A DNA stretch of 64,000 nucleotides from NAT127 sp034717695. Lineage in GTDB: Bacteria > Pseudomonadota > Gammaproteobacteria > Pseudomonadales > Porticoccaceae. The translations under genes and the position numbers were made by a program. The stretch lies in NCBI GenBank assembly GCA_034717695.1, contig JAYELS010000048.1, positions 1 to 64,000 on the forward strand. Direction: 5' to 3'. Position 1 is the stretch's first letter. Each line of letters opens with the position of its first letter. Below the pieces are notes generated by a model that was not told the origin of the DNA, searched no databases, and saw nothing but the letters and a program-made list of their open reading frames with translations. Shown piece by piece: positions 1-7,274 of the stretch.

Positions 1-34
1 CTGCCCGCACCCGCCCCGTGCTGCCCCCTCCCCC

Positions 35-63
35 AAAAATAACAAACCCGGCGCGGGGCCGGG
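35..63 (-). terminator. Intrinsic terminator after scoB
   Basis: Read on the minus strand, the stem CCCGGC/GCCGGG (plus 47-52 and 58-63, 5-base loop) is followed by a T-rich run (plus 35-46). It lies just downstream of the scoB stop codon and would end the scoA-scoB transcript. Confidence 0.7.
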
Positions 64-87
64 TCTGGGTGCTGCGGTGTGGGGAAC

Positions 88-744
88 TCAGAACTGCATT
101 TCCGGCACATGGTCCGGCACGATCAGCTTGCCGGCGGTCTTGCCGACGATCTCCTCCACGGAGATGCCGGGGGCGCGCTCCCTGAGGATAAAGGCGCCAT
201 CGGCGATCTCCAGGTAGGCCAGGTCGGTGAGCACCTTCTTGATGCAGCCGGCGCCGGTGAGGGGCAGGGCGCACTTGGGCAGCAGCTTGGAGTTACCGTA
301 CTTGTCGGCGTGGGTCATCATCACGATGATGTTGGGGGCTGCCGCCACCAGGTCCATGGCGCCGCCCATGCCCTTGATGAGCTTGCCGGGCACCATCCAG
401 GAGGCGATGTTGCCCTCCACGTCCACCTCGAAGGCGCCGAGCACGGTGAAGTCCACATGGCCGCCGCGGATCATGGCGAAGGAGTCGGCGGAGGAGAAGA
501 TCGACGCCCCCTTGATGGTGGTGACGGTCTCCTTGCCAGCGTTGATGAGGTCCGGGTCGACGTTGTCCTCGGTGGGGAAGGGCCCCATGCCGAGCAGGCC
601 GTTCTCGGACTGGAACATCACCTCGATGCCCTCGGGGATGTAGTTGGCCACCAGGGTGGGGATGCCGATGCCGAGGTTGACGTAGTAGCCATCCTTCAGC
701 TCGCGGGCGACGCGCATGGCCATTTGTTCGCGGGAAAGTGTCAT
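88..744 (-). CDS. scoB: 3-oxoacid CoA-transferase subunit B
   Basis: Beta subunit (218 aa) of a family I CoA-transferase, which moves CoA from succinyl-CoA to a 3-oxoacid such as acetoacetate through a covalent enzyme-CoA thioester. The SENGLLG signature at residues 46-52 holds the catalytic glutamate (E47). The start at 744 gives the usual N-terminus (MTLSREQMA) and lies 11 bases after the scoA stop, so the two subunits are co-transcribed, A first. The open frame continues upstream only as an overlap with scoA. The acceptor acid cannot be read from sequence; a 3-oxoadipate or acetate transferase is possible, though the fit to the succinyl-CoA:3-ketoacid type is good. Confidence 0.9.
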   Translation of the reverse strand: MTLSREQMAMRVARELKDGYYVNLGIGIPTLVANYIPEGIEVMFQSENGLLGMGPFPTEDNVDPDLINAGKETVTTIKGASIFSSADSFAMIRGGHVDFTVLGAFEVDVEGNIASWMVPGKLIKGMGGAMDLVAAAPNIIVMMTHADKYGNSKLLPKCALPLTGAGCIKKVLTDLAYLEIADGAFILRERAPGISVEEIVGKTAGKLIVPDHVPEMQF

Positions 745-755
745 GGTCGGTCTCC

Positions 756-1457
756 TCAGGCTTGGCGCACGGTGCGTTTTTCGATGCGTTTTTCGAAGGT
801 GCCCTGGATCAGGCGGTCCACGTAGATGCCGGGGGTGTGGACCTGGGTGGGGTCCAGTTCGCCGGGCTCGACGATCTCCTCCACTTCCATCACCGTGATT
901 TTGCCGGCGGTGGCGGCCATGGGGTTGAAGTTCTGGGCGGTGTGGCGGTAGATGGCGTTGCCGTAGCGGTCCGCCTTCCAGGCCTTGACGATGGCGAAGT
1001 CGCCCTTGATGGCCTCCTCGAGGATGTACTTGCGGCCGTTGAACTCCCGCACTTCCTTGCCCTCGCCGATGGGGGTGCCGTAGCCGGTGGCGGTGTAGAA
1101 GGCGGGTATGCCGGCGCCGCCGGCGCGCATCTTCTCCGCCAGGGTGCCCTGGGGGGTGAGGATCACTTCCAGCTCGCCGCTCATCATCTGCTGTTCGAAC
1201 AGTTTGTTCTCGCCCACGTAGGAGGCCACCATGGTTCTGATCTGCTTGTCCTCCAGGAGGATGCCGAGGCCGAAGCCGTCGACGCCGCAGTTGTTGGATA
1301 CCACGGTCAGGCCCTTCACGCCCATTTTCTTGATCTGCTTGATCAGGTTCTCGGGGATGCCGCAAATGCCGAAGCCGCCGGCAATCACGGTCATGCCGTC
1401 GCCAAGGCCAGCCATGGCCTCCTCGTAACTGTGGACTACTTTGTCAAACCCGGACAT
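756..1457 (-). CDS. scoA: 3-oxoacid CoA-transferase subunit A
   Basis: Alpha subunit (233 aa), partner of the following scoB. The N-terminal GGFGICGIPENL segment (residues 27-38) is the CoA-transferase family I signature for this subunit. The length is normal. A purine-rich AGGAGA lies just before the ATG on the minus strand. Together the subunits let the cell use ketone bodies or 3-oxoacids by forming acetoacetyl-CoA in the cytoplasm. The gene follows an oxidoreductase on the same strand after 145 bases that hold hairpins, so a separate transcription unit is possible. Confidence 0.9.
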   Translation of the reverse strand: MSGFDKVVHSYEEAMAGLGDGMTVIAGGFGICGIPENLIKQIKKMGVKGLTVVSNNCGVDGFGLGILLEDKQIRTMVASYVGENKLFEQQMMSGELEVILTPQGTLAEKMRAGGAGIPAFYTATGYGTPIGEGKEVREFNGRKYILEEAIKGDFAIVKAWKADRYGNAIYRHTAQNFNPMAATAGKITVMEVEEIVEPGELDPTQVHTPGIYVDRLIQGTFEKRIEKRTVRQA

Positions 1458-1543
1458 CAGGTAATCTCCTGTGGATGGTCGAATGGTGTGTTCGCGTCAA
1501 AGGGGGGCGGGAAGCGCAAAGGCGGGTAGTTTGGCGAAGATGG

Positions 1544-1590
1544 GGGGATTTATCAAATCCCCGCCGCCACCTGGCGAAGGCGCGGCGGGG
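1544..1590 (-). terminator. Two overlapping hairpins between the reductase and scoA
   Basis: Arms GGGGATTT/AAATCCCC (1544-1551, 1555-1562) form one perfect hairpin. CCCCGCCGC/GCGGCGGGG (1559-1567, 1582-1590) forms a second. They share the four bases 1559-1562, so only one can form fully at a time. They lie right after the reductase stop on the minus strand. There is no clear T-run, so termination is plausible but not certain. Confidence 0.4.
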
Positions 1591-1602
1591 CAGGTCGGCA
1601 GG

Positions 1603-2841
1603 TCAGCCCAGCAGGGTCTTGAGGGATGCGCCCTCGTCCGCCAGCACGGCCTCGTCGACATCGACCTTCTCGGTGATGAGGCGCTTGCCGAGCATGAATT
1701 CCTGGGGCTTGTTGATGGCGTCCACCGCCAGCAGCTTGCCGCCGGCGAGGTAGAAGGCGGCGAAGCTGCGGCCTTTTGCGATGTCGCCGCGGATCACCAC
1801 CTTGTCGAAGCCCTGGTTGAGGCCGGCGATCTGCAGCTTCAGGTCGTACTGGTCGGACCAGAACCAAGGCAGGGCGGAGTAGGGCTTGAGGTTGCCGCAC
1901 AGGGTGTTGGCGGCGACGCTGGCCTGGTCGAGGGCGTTCTGCACCGATTCGAGGCGCATGTGGCGGCCGTAGATGGGATTGTAGTGCCAGGTGCAGTCGC
2001 CGGCGGCGAGGATGTCGTGGTCGCTGGTGCGGGCGTATTCGTCCACCACGATGCCGTTGTTGACCTCAAGGCCCGCCTTTTCGGCCAGCTCCGTGGCGGG
2101 GATCACCCCCACGCCGACGATCACCAGGTCGGCGGGGAAGCGGTCGCCGTTCTCGCACACCACCGTCTCCACGTGCTTGGTGCCCTCGAACGCCTTGGCG
2201 ATGGTGTCGGTGACGATGGTCACCCCCTCCTCGTTGTGGACCCGGGTGTAGAAGGCGGAGATCTCCGGCGCGGTGACCCGCTGCAGCACCCGGGACATGG
2301 CTTCCAGCACCGTCACTTCCATCCCCAGCTTGCGCAGGGAGGCGGCGGTTTCGAGGCCGATGTAGCCGCCGCCGACGATCACCGCCTTCTTGCCCTGGCC
2401 GACAAAGCCCTTGATGTGGTGGATGTCGTTGATGTCCCGCAGGTAGTGAATGCCCGGCAGGTCGCTCCCCGGGATGTTGAGCTTGCGCACATGGGCGCCG
2501 GTGGTGAGCACCAGCTTGTCGTAGGGGATGCGCTGGTCGTTGTCGAGCACGATCTGCTTGCCGGCGCGGTCGATGGCGGTGACGGTGATGCCGAGGGCGA
2601 AGTGGATGCGGGCCTTCTGGTAGATCGCCGGCTGGCGGATGAGGATATCGTCGAGGCTCTTCTTGCCGGAGAGAAAATCCTTGGACAGGGGCGGGCGGTG
2701 GTAGGGCAGGGAGTATTCGTTGCCGAGCACGCCGATGGTGCCCTGCCAGCCGTTGTTGCGCAGGGCCGGGGCCAGTTGGGCGGCGGCGTGGCTGGCGCCG
2801 ATGATGAGGCAGCGTTGCTTGGTCTGGGCGTCTTGGGACAT
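1603..2841 (-). CDS. FAD/NAD-dependent oxidoreductase, putidaredoxin/rubredoxin reductase type
   Basis: Two-dinucleotide-fold flavoprotein (412 aa). The FAD-binding start lies near residues 11-25, the second Rossmann motif is GGGYIGLE (157-164) followed by an acidic residue at the end of the next strand (E180, which favours NADH), and the C-terminal FAD motif is AAGDC (279-283). The arrangement matches reductases that pass electrons from NADH to a ferredoxin or rubredoxin serving P450s or hydroxylases. The start at 2841 (MSQDAQ) is the only methionine close to the first fold; the open frame runs further upstream without similarity. No ferredoxin gene is beside it. It could serve the P450 at 30944-32158, but that link is inference. 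Confidence 0.85.
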   Translation of the reverse strand: MSQDAQTKQRCLIIGASHAAAQLAPALRNNGWQGTIGVLGNEYSLPYHRPPLSKDFLSGKKSLDDILIRQPAIYQKARIHFALGITVTAIDRAGKQIVLDNDQRIPYDKLVLTTGAHVRKLNIPGSDLPGIHYLRDINDIHHIKGFVGQGKKAVIVGGGYIGLETAASLRKLGMEVTVLEAMSRVLQRVTAPEISAFYTRVHNEEGVTIVTDTIAKAFEGTKHVETVVCENGDRFPADLVIVGVGVIPATELAEKAGLEVNNGIVVDEYARTSDHDILAAGDCTWHYNPIYGRHMRLESVQNALDQASVAANTLCGNLKPYSALPWFWSDQYDLKLQIAGLNQGFDKVVIRGDIAKGRSFAAFYLAGGKLLAVDAINKPQEFMLGKRLITEKVDVDEAVLADEGASLKTLLG

Positions 2842-2902
2842 GGGATACACCGACGGTTCGTTATGGGGATCACGCCCGGTCAGGGCGGTCTGTTGGGGGC
2901 GA

Positions 2903-2931
2903 ATAGTAGCAGCGTGGCCGGAGGCCCTCAA
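2903..2931 (-). promoter_or_regulatory. Candidate sigma70 promoter of the oxidoreductase
   Basis: On the minus strand TTGAGG (plus 2926-2931), a 17-base spacer and TACTAT (plus 2903-2908) form a reasonable promoter about 60 bases before the start codon. The 304-base gap 2842-3145 also holds the inverted repeat at 2964-2992; otherwise nothing is recognised in it. Confidence 0.45.
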
Positions 2932-2963
2932 TTTCCGTGGCCGGGCCTTGCCCGACAATTCGG

Positions 2964-2992
2964 CGAAGTTGTACGGGAATTCGACAACTTCG
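2964..2992. promoter_or_regulatory. Inverted repeat, possible operator
   Basis: Perfect 9-base arms CGAAGTTGT and ACAACTTCG are separated by 11 bases. The site is AT-rich against its surroundings and lies upstream of the candidate promoter of the oxidoreductase and about 150 bases before the divergent folM-like gene. It could bind a dimeric regulator; none is encoded nearby. Confidence 0.35.
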
Positions 2993-3145
2993 TGATCTGG
3001 CGCAAGCCCGGGCCGTCCGGCGCGGGGCCCAGGGGGCGGCCGGTCGAAACGCTGGAGTCGCCCCCTGCCATTGATTATAGTGGCCCGGCATTCGGCACCG
3101 CGGGCTGTGCCGGTTTTCTTTTTCGCCCCCACGAGCAGGTGATCC

Positions 3146-3901
3146 ATGAGTGAACGACCAGCCGCCCTGGTGACCGGCGGCGCCATCCGGGTGGGCTTCC
3201 ATTTCGCCAGAACCCTGGCAGAGCGGGGCCATGACATCGCCATCCACTACAACAGCTCCGCCGCCAAGGCCGAGGAAGCGGCCGCCGCCATTCGTGCCCT
3301 CGGTGTCGAGTGCGCGATCTTTCCCTGTGATTTTCTCTCCGGGGAGGATCCGTCATCCCTGATCGACCGGGTGGTGGAGGTGTTTCCCCGCCTGTCGGTG
3401 CTGGTCAACTGCGCCTCGATCTACAATGCGGCGCCGGTGGCCGAGACCTCCATGGCGATGCTGCAAAACGAATTCATGGTGAATTTCTTCACCCCCTTCC
3501 TGCTCAGCGGGGCCTTTGCCCGCCGGGTGGAGCGCGGCAATATCGTCAATATTCTCGACAACAAGATCGCCTTCCAGCAGTACCAGTACGGGGCCTATCT
3601 GTCCGCCAAGAAGGCCCTGGCGGAGCTGACCAAGATGACCGCCATGGAGTTCGCCCCCCGCATCCGCGTCAACGGCATTGCCCCCGGGGTGATCATGCCG
3701 GGGGTGACCCGCAGCGACGATTACATCCGCTGGCGGGTGCAGGGCATTCCCTTGAAGCGCCAGGGGGCGGTGGAGGAGCTGGGCAAGGCGCTGCTGTATA
3801 TCCTCGACAACGAGTACATCACCGGCCAGCACCTGTTCGTCGACGGCGGCGAGGGGCTGTTCCATATCGGCCAGAACGCCGAGGTGTACCGGCCGGAATA
3901 A
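3146..3901 (+). CDS. folM: SDR-family pteridine reductase, FolM-like
   Basis: Short-chain dehydrogenase (251 aa) with the cofactor motif TGGAIRVG (residues 10-17), close to the TGxxxRxG form of pteridine reductases, and the catalytic Y151-x-x-x-K155. FolM/PTR1-type enzymes reduce dihydromonapterin or dihydrofolate with NADPH in the cytoplasm. The following gene is a queuosine-precursor transporter, 40 bases away on the same strand. A general SDR remains possible; the folM symbol rests on the motif and the N-terminal fit. Confidence 0.7.
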   Translation: MSERPAALVTGGAIRVGFHFARTLAERGHDIAIHYNSSAAKAEEAAAAIRALGVECAIFPCDFLSGEDPSSLIDRVVEVFPRLSVLVNCASIYNAAPVAETSMAMLQNEFMVNFFTPFLLSGAFARRVERGNIVNILDNKIAFQQYQYGAYLSAKKALAELTKMTAMEFAPRIRVNGIAPGVIMPGVTRSDDYIRWRVQGIPLKRQGAVEELGKALLYILDNEYITGQHLFVDGGEGLFHIGQNAEVYRPE

Positions 3902-3941
3902 TACCCATCGCACCGCCGCCGGCGCGGCGCCAGGAGAGACC

Positions 3942-4703
3942 ATGGCCACAGCAATCCCCCAGCCGCTGACCGCCAACGTGGTGATGGGCCGCCACTTCCG
4001 CTACTACGATCTCATCATGGCGGCTTTTGTGGCGGTGCTGCTGTGCTCCAACCTGATCGGCCCGGCGAAAATCTGCGAGATCCAGTTTCCCTTCACCCTG
4101 CCGCTGATCGGCGACAGCCTGAGCTTTGGCGCCGGCAACCTGTTCTTTCCCATCGGCTACATCTTTGCCGACATCCTCACCGAGGTGTACGGCTATGCCC
4201 GCGCCCGGCGGGTGATCTGGATGGGGTTTTTCTCGCTGATTTTCGCCACCTTCATGTCCACGGTGATCCTCGGGTTGCCGCCGGCGGCCAGCGAGCCCTT
4301 CAACGCCACCCTGCAGCCGGCCCTGGAGATCGCCTTTGGCAACACTTACCGCATCGTGCTGGCGTCGATGATCGCCTATTGGGCGGGGGATTTCGTCAAT
4401 TCCTACGTGATGGCGAAGATGAAGGTGTGGACGGAGGGCCGCCACCTGTGGATGCGCACCATCGGCTCCACCATGGCGGGGCAGGGGGTGGACAGCCTGA
4501 TCTTCTACCCCATCGCCTTTGCCGGCATCTGGTCCGGGGAGAGCCTGCTGATGGTGATTCTCTTCAATTTCGTGTTCAAGACGGTGTTCGAGGCGCTGAT
4601 GACACCAGTGACCTATGTGGTGGTGAACAGGCTCAAGCGGGCCGAGCAGGTGGACGTCTACGATGTGGACACCAACTTCACCCCCTTCTCCATGAAGGAT
4701 TGA
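3942..4703 (+). CDS. yhhQ: Queuosine precursor transporter, YhhQ family
   Basis: Inner-membrane protein (253 aa) of the VUT/YhhQ family with about six hydrophobic segments. Family marks include the early LLCSNLIGPAKI segment, the GNLFFPIGYIFADILTEVYGY region and the AGQGVDSLIFYP region. Members import 7-deazaguanine precursors (preQ0/preQ1) for tRNA queuosine. The macrodomain gene starts six bases after its stop, suggesting co-expression. No preQ1 riboswitch was seen in the 40 bases before the start. Confidence 0.88.
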   Translation: MATAIPQPLTANVVMGRHFRYYDLIMAAFVAVLLCSNLIGPAKICEIQFPFTLPLIGDSLSFGAGNLFFPIGYIFADILTEVYGYARARRVIWMGFFSLIFATFMSTVILGLPPAASEPFNATLQPALEIAFGNTYRIVLASMIAYWAGDFVNSYVMAKMKVWTEGRHLWMRTIGSTMAGQGVDSLIFYPIAFAGIWSGESLLMVILFNFVFKTVFEALMTPVTYVVVNRLKRAEQVDVYDVDTNFTPFSMKD

Positions 4704-4708
4704 CCACC

Positions 4709-5233
4709 ATGGCGGTGCTGGACGTGGTCGAAGGGGATATCACCCGCCTCGCGGTGGACGCGGTGGTCAATGCCGCCAACAGCCGGCTGGCGGGGGGTGG
4801 CGGTGTCGATGGCGCCATTCACCGGGCGGCAGGGCACGATCGCCTGCAGGCGGCCTGCCGGGCCATTGGCCACTGTCCCACCGGGGAAGTGCGGGTGACC
4901 CCCGGGTTTGACCTGCCGGCCCGCTACATCTTCCACGCCGTGGGGCCGGTGTGGCACGGCGGCCAGCGGGGCGAGGCCGCGCTGCTTGCCAGCTGCTACC
5001 AGAACGCTTTGCGCCTGGCGGGGGAGTACGGCGTGCGCACCCTCGCCTTTCCCGCCATCAGCTGCGGCGTCTACGGCTACCCGCCCGAGTTGGCGGTGCC
5101 CTGCGCCCTCGACGCCGTGCTGCCTTTCACCGCGCCGCCGACCGTATTGGAGCGGATAGTCTTTTGCTGCTTCTCCCCGGATATGGCCGCCCTGTACCGC
5201 GATGCCTTGCGCCAGCGCGGCCTGCCCACCTGA
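4709..5233 (+). CDS. Macrodomain protein, ADP-ribosyl hydrolase type (YmdB/MacroD-like)
   Basis: Single macrodomain of 174 aa. NAAN (residues 21-24) and GGGGVDGAIH (29-38) are the MacroD-class ADP-ribose binding and catalytic loop; SCGVYGYP (118-125) is the second phosphate loop. Such proteins remove ADP-ribose from acidic residues or hydrolyse O-acetyl-ADP-ribose. The ATG at 4709 lies six bases after the transporter stop. The next gene, 15 bases on, is a NADAR protein, another ADP-ribose-linked fold. Confidence 0.88.
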   Translation: MAVLDVVEGDITRLAVDAVVNAANSRLAGGGGVDGAIHRAAGHDRLQAACRAIGHCPTGEVRVTPGFDLPARYIFHAVGPVWHGGQRGEAALLASCYQNALRLAGEYGVRTLAFPAISCGVYGYPPELAVPCALDAVLPFTAPPTVLERIVFCCFSPDMAALYRDALRQRGLPT

Positions 5234-5248
5234 ATCTGGAGTGCCACC

Positions 5249-5734
5249 ATGGCCTTGTTTCCCAAGCTGGCGGACGATGCCATCTACCTCGACCGCGGCG
5301 ACCCCACCAACCCCCTCGCCAGTTACTCCCGCCACGGTTTTGAGCTGGAGGGCTGCGACTGGCCCTCGGTGGAGCACTACTTCCAGGCAATGAAGTTCGA
5401 CGACCCGGTGCTGCGCGCCCGCGTCCGCCTGGCGCCGAATCCCGCCGCCGCGGCCCGCATCGCCCGCTGGCGCTTCTGGCGGGTGCGCAAGGACTGGAAG
5501 AAGGTGCAGCTGGTGATGATGACCCGGGGCACCTGGATCAAATGCCACGCCCACCCGGAGGTGGCGGCGGCCCTGCTCGACACCGGCGAGCGGATGATCG
5601 TCGAATCCAGCCTGTACGACTATTACTGGGGCTGCGGGCGGGATCAGCGGGGCCACAACTACTACGGCAAGATGCTGATGGACGTGCGGGAGAAGCTGCG
5701 GGCGGAGCGCCGACAGGGGGTTGGCGGCGGATGA
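5249..5734 (+). CDS. NADAR family protein (YbiA/DUF1768-like)
   Basis: NADAR-fold protein of 161 aa. The core motif WPSVEHYFQAMKF (38-50) and the C-terminal YYWGCG...GHNYYGKMLM region (125-144) are both intact. Family members are N-glycosidases reported to act on riboflavin-pathway intermediates (YbiA), and some remove ADP-ribose from guanine. It is 15 bases after the macrodomain gene, so the pair may process ADP-ribosylated or damaged nucleotides. Its last two codons and the stop fall inside the first copy of the downstream hairpin repeat. Confidence 0.85.
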   Translation: MALFPKLADDAIYLDRGDPTNPLASYSRHGFELEGCDWPSVEHYFQAMKFDDPVLRARVRLAPNPAAAARIARWRFWRVRKDWKKVQLVMMTRGTWIKCHAHPEVAAALLDTGERMIVESSLYDYYWGCGRDQRGHNYYGKMLMDVREKLRAERRQGVGGG

Positions 5735-6110
5735 CGCTGCGCTCCATGTCCCCGGAGGGGGCTTCCGCCCTACGGCCGTAGGGCCGAATAGCCGCAGGCG
5801 TCATCGGCCGGAAGCCTGCCGGGGCTCGATATCGCTGGCGGATGACGCTTCGCTTTTCCGCCCTACGGCCGGTAGGGCCGAAAAGCCGCGGGCGTAATCG
5901 GCCGGAAGCCTGCCGGGGCTCGATATCGCTGGCGGATGACGCTTCGCTCTTCCGCCCTACGGGCCGGTAGGGCCGAAGAGCCGCGGGCGTCATCGGCCGG
6001 AAGCCTGCCGGGGCTCGATATCGCTGGCGGATGACGCTTCGCTCTTCCGCCCTACGGCCGGTAGGGCCGAATAGCCGTAGGCGTCATCGGCCGCGAACCC
6101 GCCAGGGCAC
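5726..6110. repeat. Four tandem ~95-bp hairpin repeats between convergent genes
   Basis: Copies begin at 5726, 5837, 5931 and 6026. Each starts GGCGGATGACGCT, contains CCCTAC...GTAGGG as a central hairpin, and ends in a linker containing CTCGATATCGCT (absent from the last). In the third copy the outer arms GATGACGC (5935-5942) and GCGTCATC (5987-5994) also pair, giving one long imperfect hairpin of 60 bases. Copy 1 has an extra insert and copy 4 a divergent end. The array fills the 394 bases between the NADAR gene and alr. It resembles REP/BIME elements; no transposase is present. Confidence 0.9.
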
Positions 6111-6128
6111 CGGTAAACAGCGGGGGAG

Positions 6129-7217
6129 TCAGCCTTGGTAGAGTCGTCGCAGCCGCGCTGGCATGCGGGTGAGCAGTTCGTAGGGGCTGGTGCCGGCGTG
6201 GCGCGCCACTTCGTTGACGGACAGGCCCTTGCCCCAGAGCTCAACCGGGTCGCCGAGGGCCACCGGCCCGCAGTCGGTCACATCGAGGGTGATGAGGTCC
6301 ATGGATACCCGCCCCGCGAGGCTCGCCCGTCGGCCGTTGACCAATACCGGCGTGCCGTTGGCGGCGTGGCGGGGGTAGCCGTCCCCGTAGCCCACCGGCA
6401 CCGTGGCGATCAGGCTCGGTCGCGCCGCCCGCCAGGTTTCTCCGTAGCCCACCGCTTCCCCCGGCGCCAGCTGGCGCAGGGCCATGATGCGGGAGGCGAA
6501 GGTCATCACCGCTTGCAGCTGGTCGGCGTCCGGGTGGGCGGTCTCGAAGGGGGAGCTGCCGTAGAGCATGAACCCCGGACGGTTCCACCTGGCCCGGGCC
6601 TCCGGCCAGGCCAGCAGGGCGGGGGAGTTGGCCATGCTGAGGGGCAGGCCCCCGGCCACCTCCCGCAGGCGCCGGATCTGGGTGGTGGTGAAGGGATTGT
6701 CGAGCTCGTCGGCGCTGGCGAAGTGGGTGGCGGCGACGATGGCGTCCCGCACATGCCCAGAGGCCCGCAGGCGCCGGGATTGCTCCGCGACGGTGTCGGG
6801 GGCGATGCCGAGGCGGTGCATGCCGGTGTCCACCTTGAGCCAGACGGTGAGGGGCGCGGTGGGCCGGCTGGCGAGGACCCAGTCGATCTGGCTCGGGTCC
6901 CCCAGCATCGGCCAGAAATCCCGGGCGGCGCACAGGGCGATCTCGTCGCCGCTGAAAATACCCTCGAGCAGCACCAGGGGCCTGTCGATGCCGGCCTCCC
7001 TGAGGGCCAGTGCCTCGTCGCAGGAGGCCACTGCCAGGGCCGGGGCCAGGGGTTCGAGGGCCTTTGCCACCGCCACCGCGCCGTGGCCGTAGGCGTTGGC
7101 CTTGACCACCGGCAGGGTGTGGGCCCCGGGATCGCCGGCCCGGGACAGCCTGTCCGCCAGCCGGTAGTTGTCCCGAAGGGCGTCGAGGTCGATGAGGGCG
7201 TGGGAGGGGCGGGTCAT
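6129..7217 (-). CDS. alr: Alanine racemase
   Basis: PLP-dependent racemase (362 aa) making D-alanine for peptidoglycan. The PLP lysine is K39 in VVKANAYGHG, and the catalytic tyrosine is Y258 in AVGYGETW, as in the family. The length is normal. The start at 7217 gives the usual short N-terminus (MTRPSHALIDLDAL). It is transcribed leftwards, downstream of pxpC, and a perfect TATAAT on the minus strand at the end of pxpC suggests its own promoter. It faces the NADAR gene across the repeat array. Confidence 0.95.
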   Translation of the reverse strand: MTRPSHALIDLDALRDNYRLADRLSRAGDPGAHTLPVVKANAYGHGAVAVAKALEPLAPALAVASCDEALALREAGIDRPLVLLEGIFSGDEIALCAARDFWPMLGDPSQIDWVLASRPTAPLTVWLKVDTGMHRLGIAPDTVAEQSRRLRASGHVRDAIVAATHFASADELDNPFTTTQIRRLREVAGGLPLSMANSPALLAWPEARARWNRPGFMLYGSSPFETAHPDADQLQAVMTFASRIMALRQLAPGEAVGYGETWRAARPSLIATVPVGYGDGYPRHAANGTPVLVNGRRASLAGRVSMDLITLDVTDCGPVALGDPVELWGKGLSVNEVARHAGTSPYELLTRMPARLRRLYQG

Positions 7218-7268
7218 GGGGGTTCCTGAAGGGGCCCGGCGGGAGCCCGGGGTTGGCGGCGCCCCGGG

Positions 7269-7274
7269 ATTATA
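7269..7274 (-). promoter_or_regulatory. -10 element for alr
   Basis: The minus strand reads TATAAT here, 52 bases before the alr start and overlapping the stop region of pxpC. No good -35 hexamer is seen at 16-18 bases, so the promoter may be weak or activator-dependent. Confidence 0.4.

Noticed and set aside
1471..3153. Long frame antisense to the oxidoreductase
   Set aside because: Shadow frame; the minus-strand gene has full flavoprotein motifs.
3902..3941. preQ1 riboswitch before yhhQ
   Set aside because: The 40-base gap is too short and shows no preQ1 stem-loop.
4709..5734. DarT-DarG toxin-antitoxin system
   Set aside because: A macrodomain and a NADAR protein are present but no DarT-like toxin is encoded beside them.
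5726..6110. CRISPR array
   Set aside because: Copies are ~95 bp, nearly identical over the whole unit, with no unique spacers and no cas genes.
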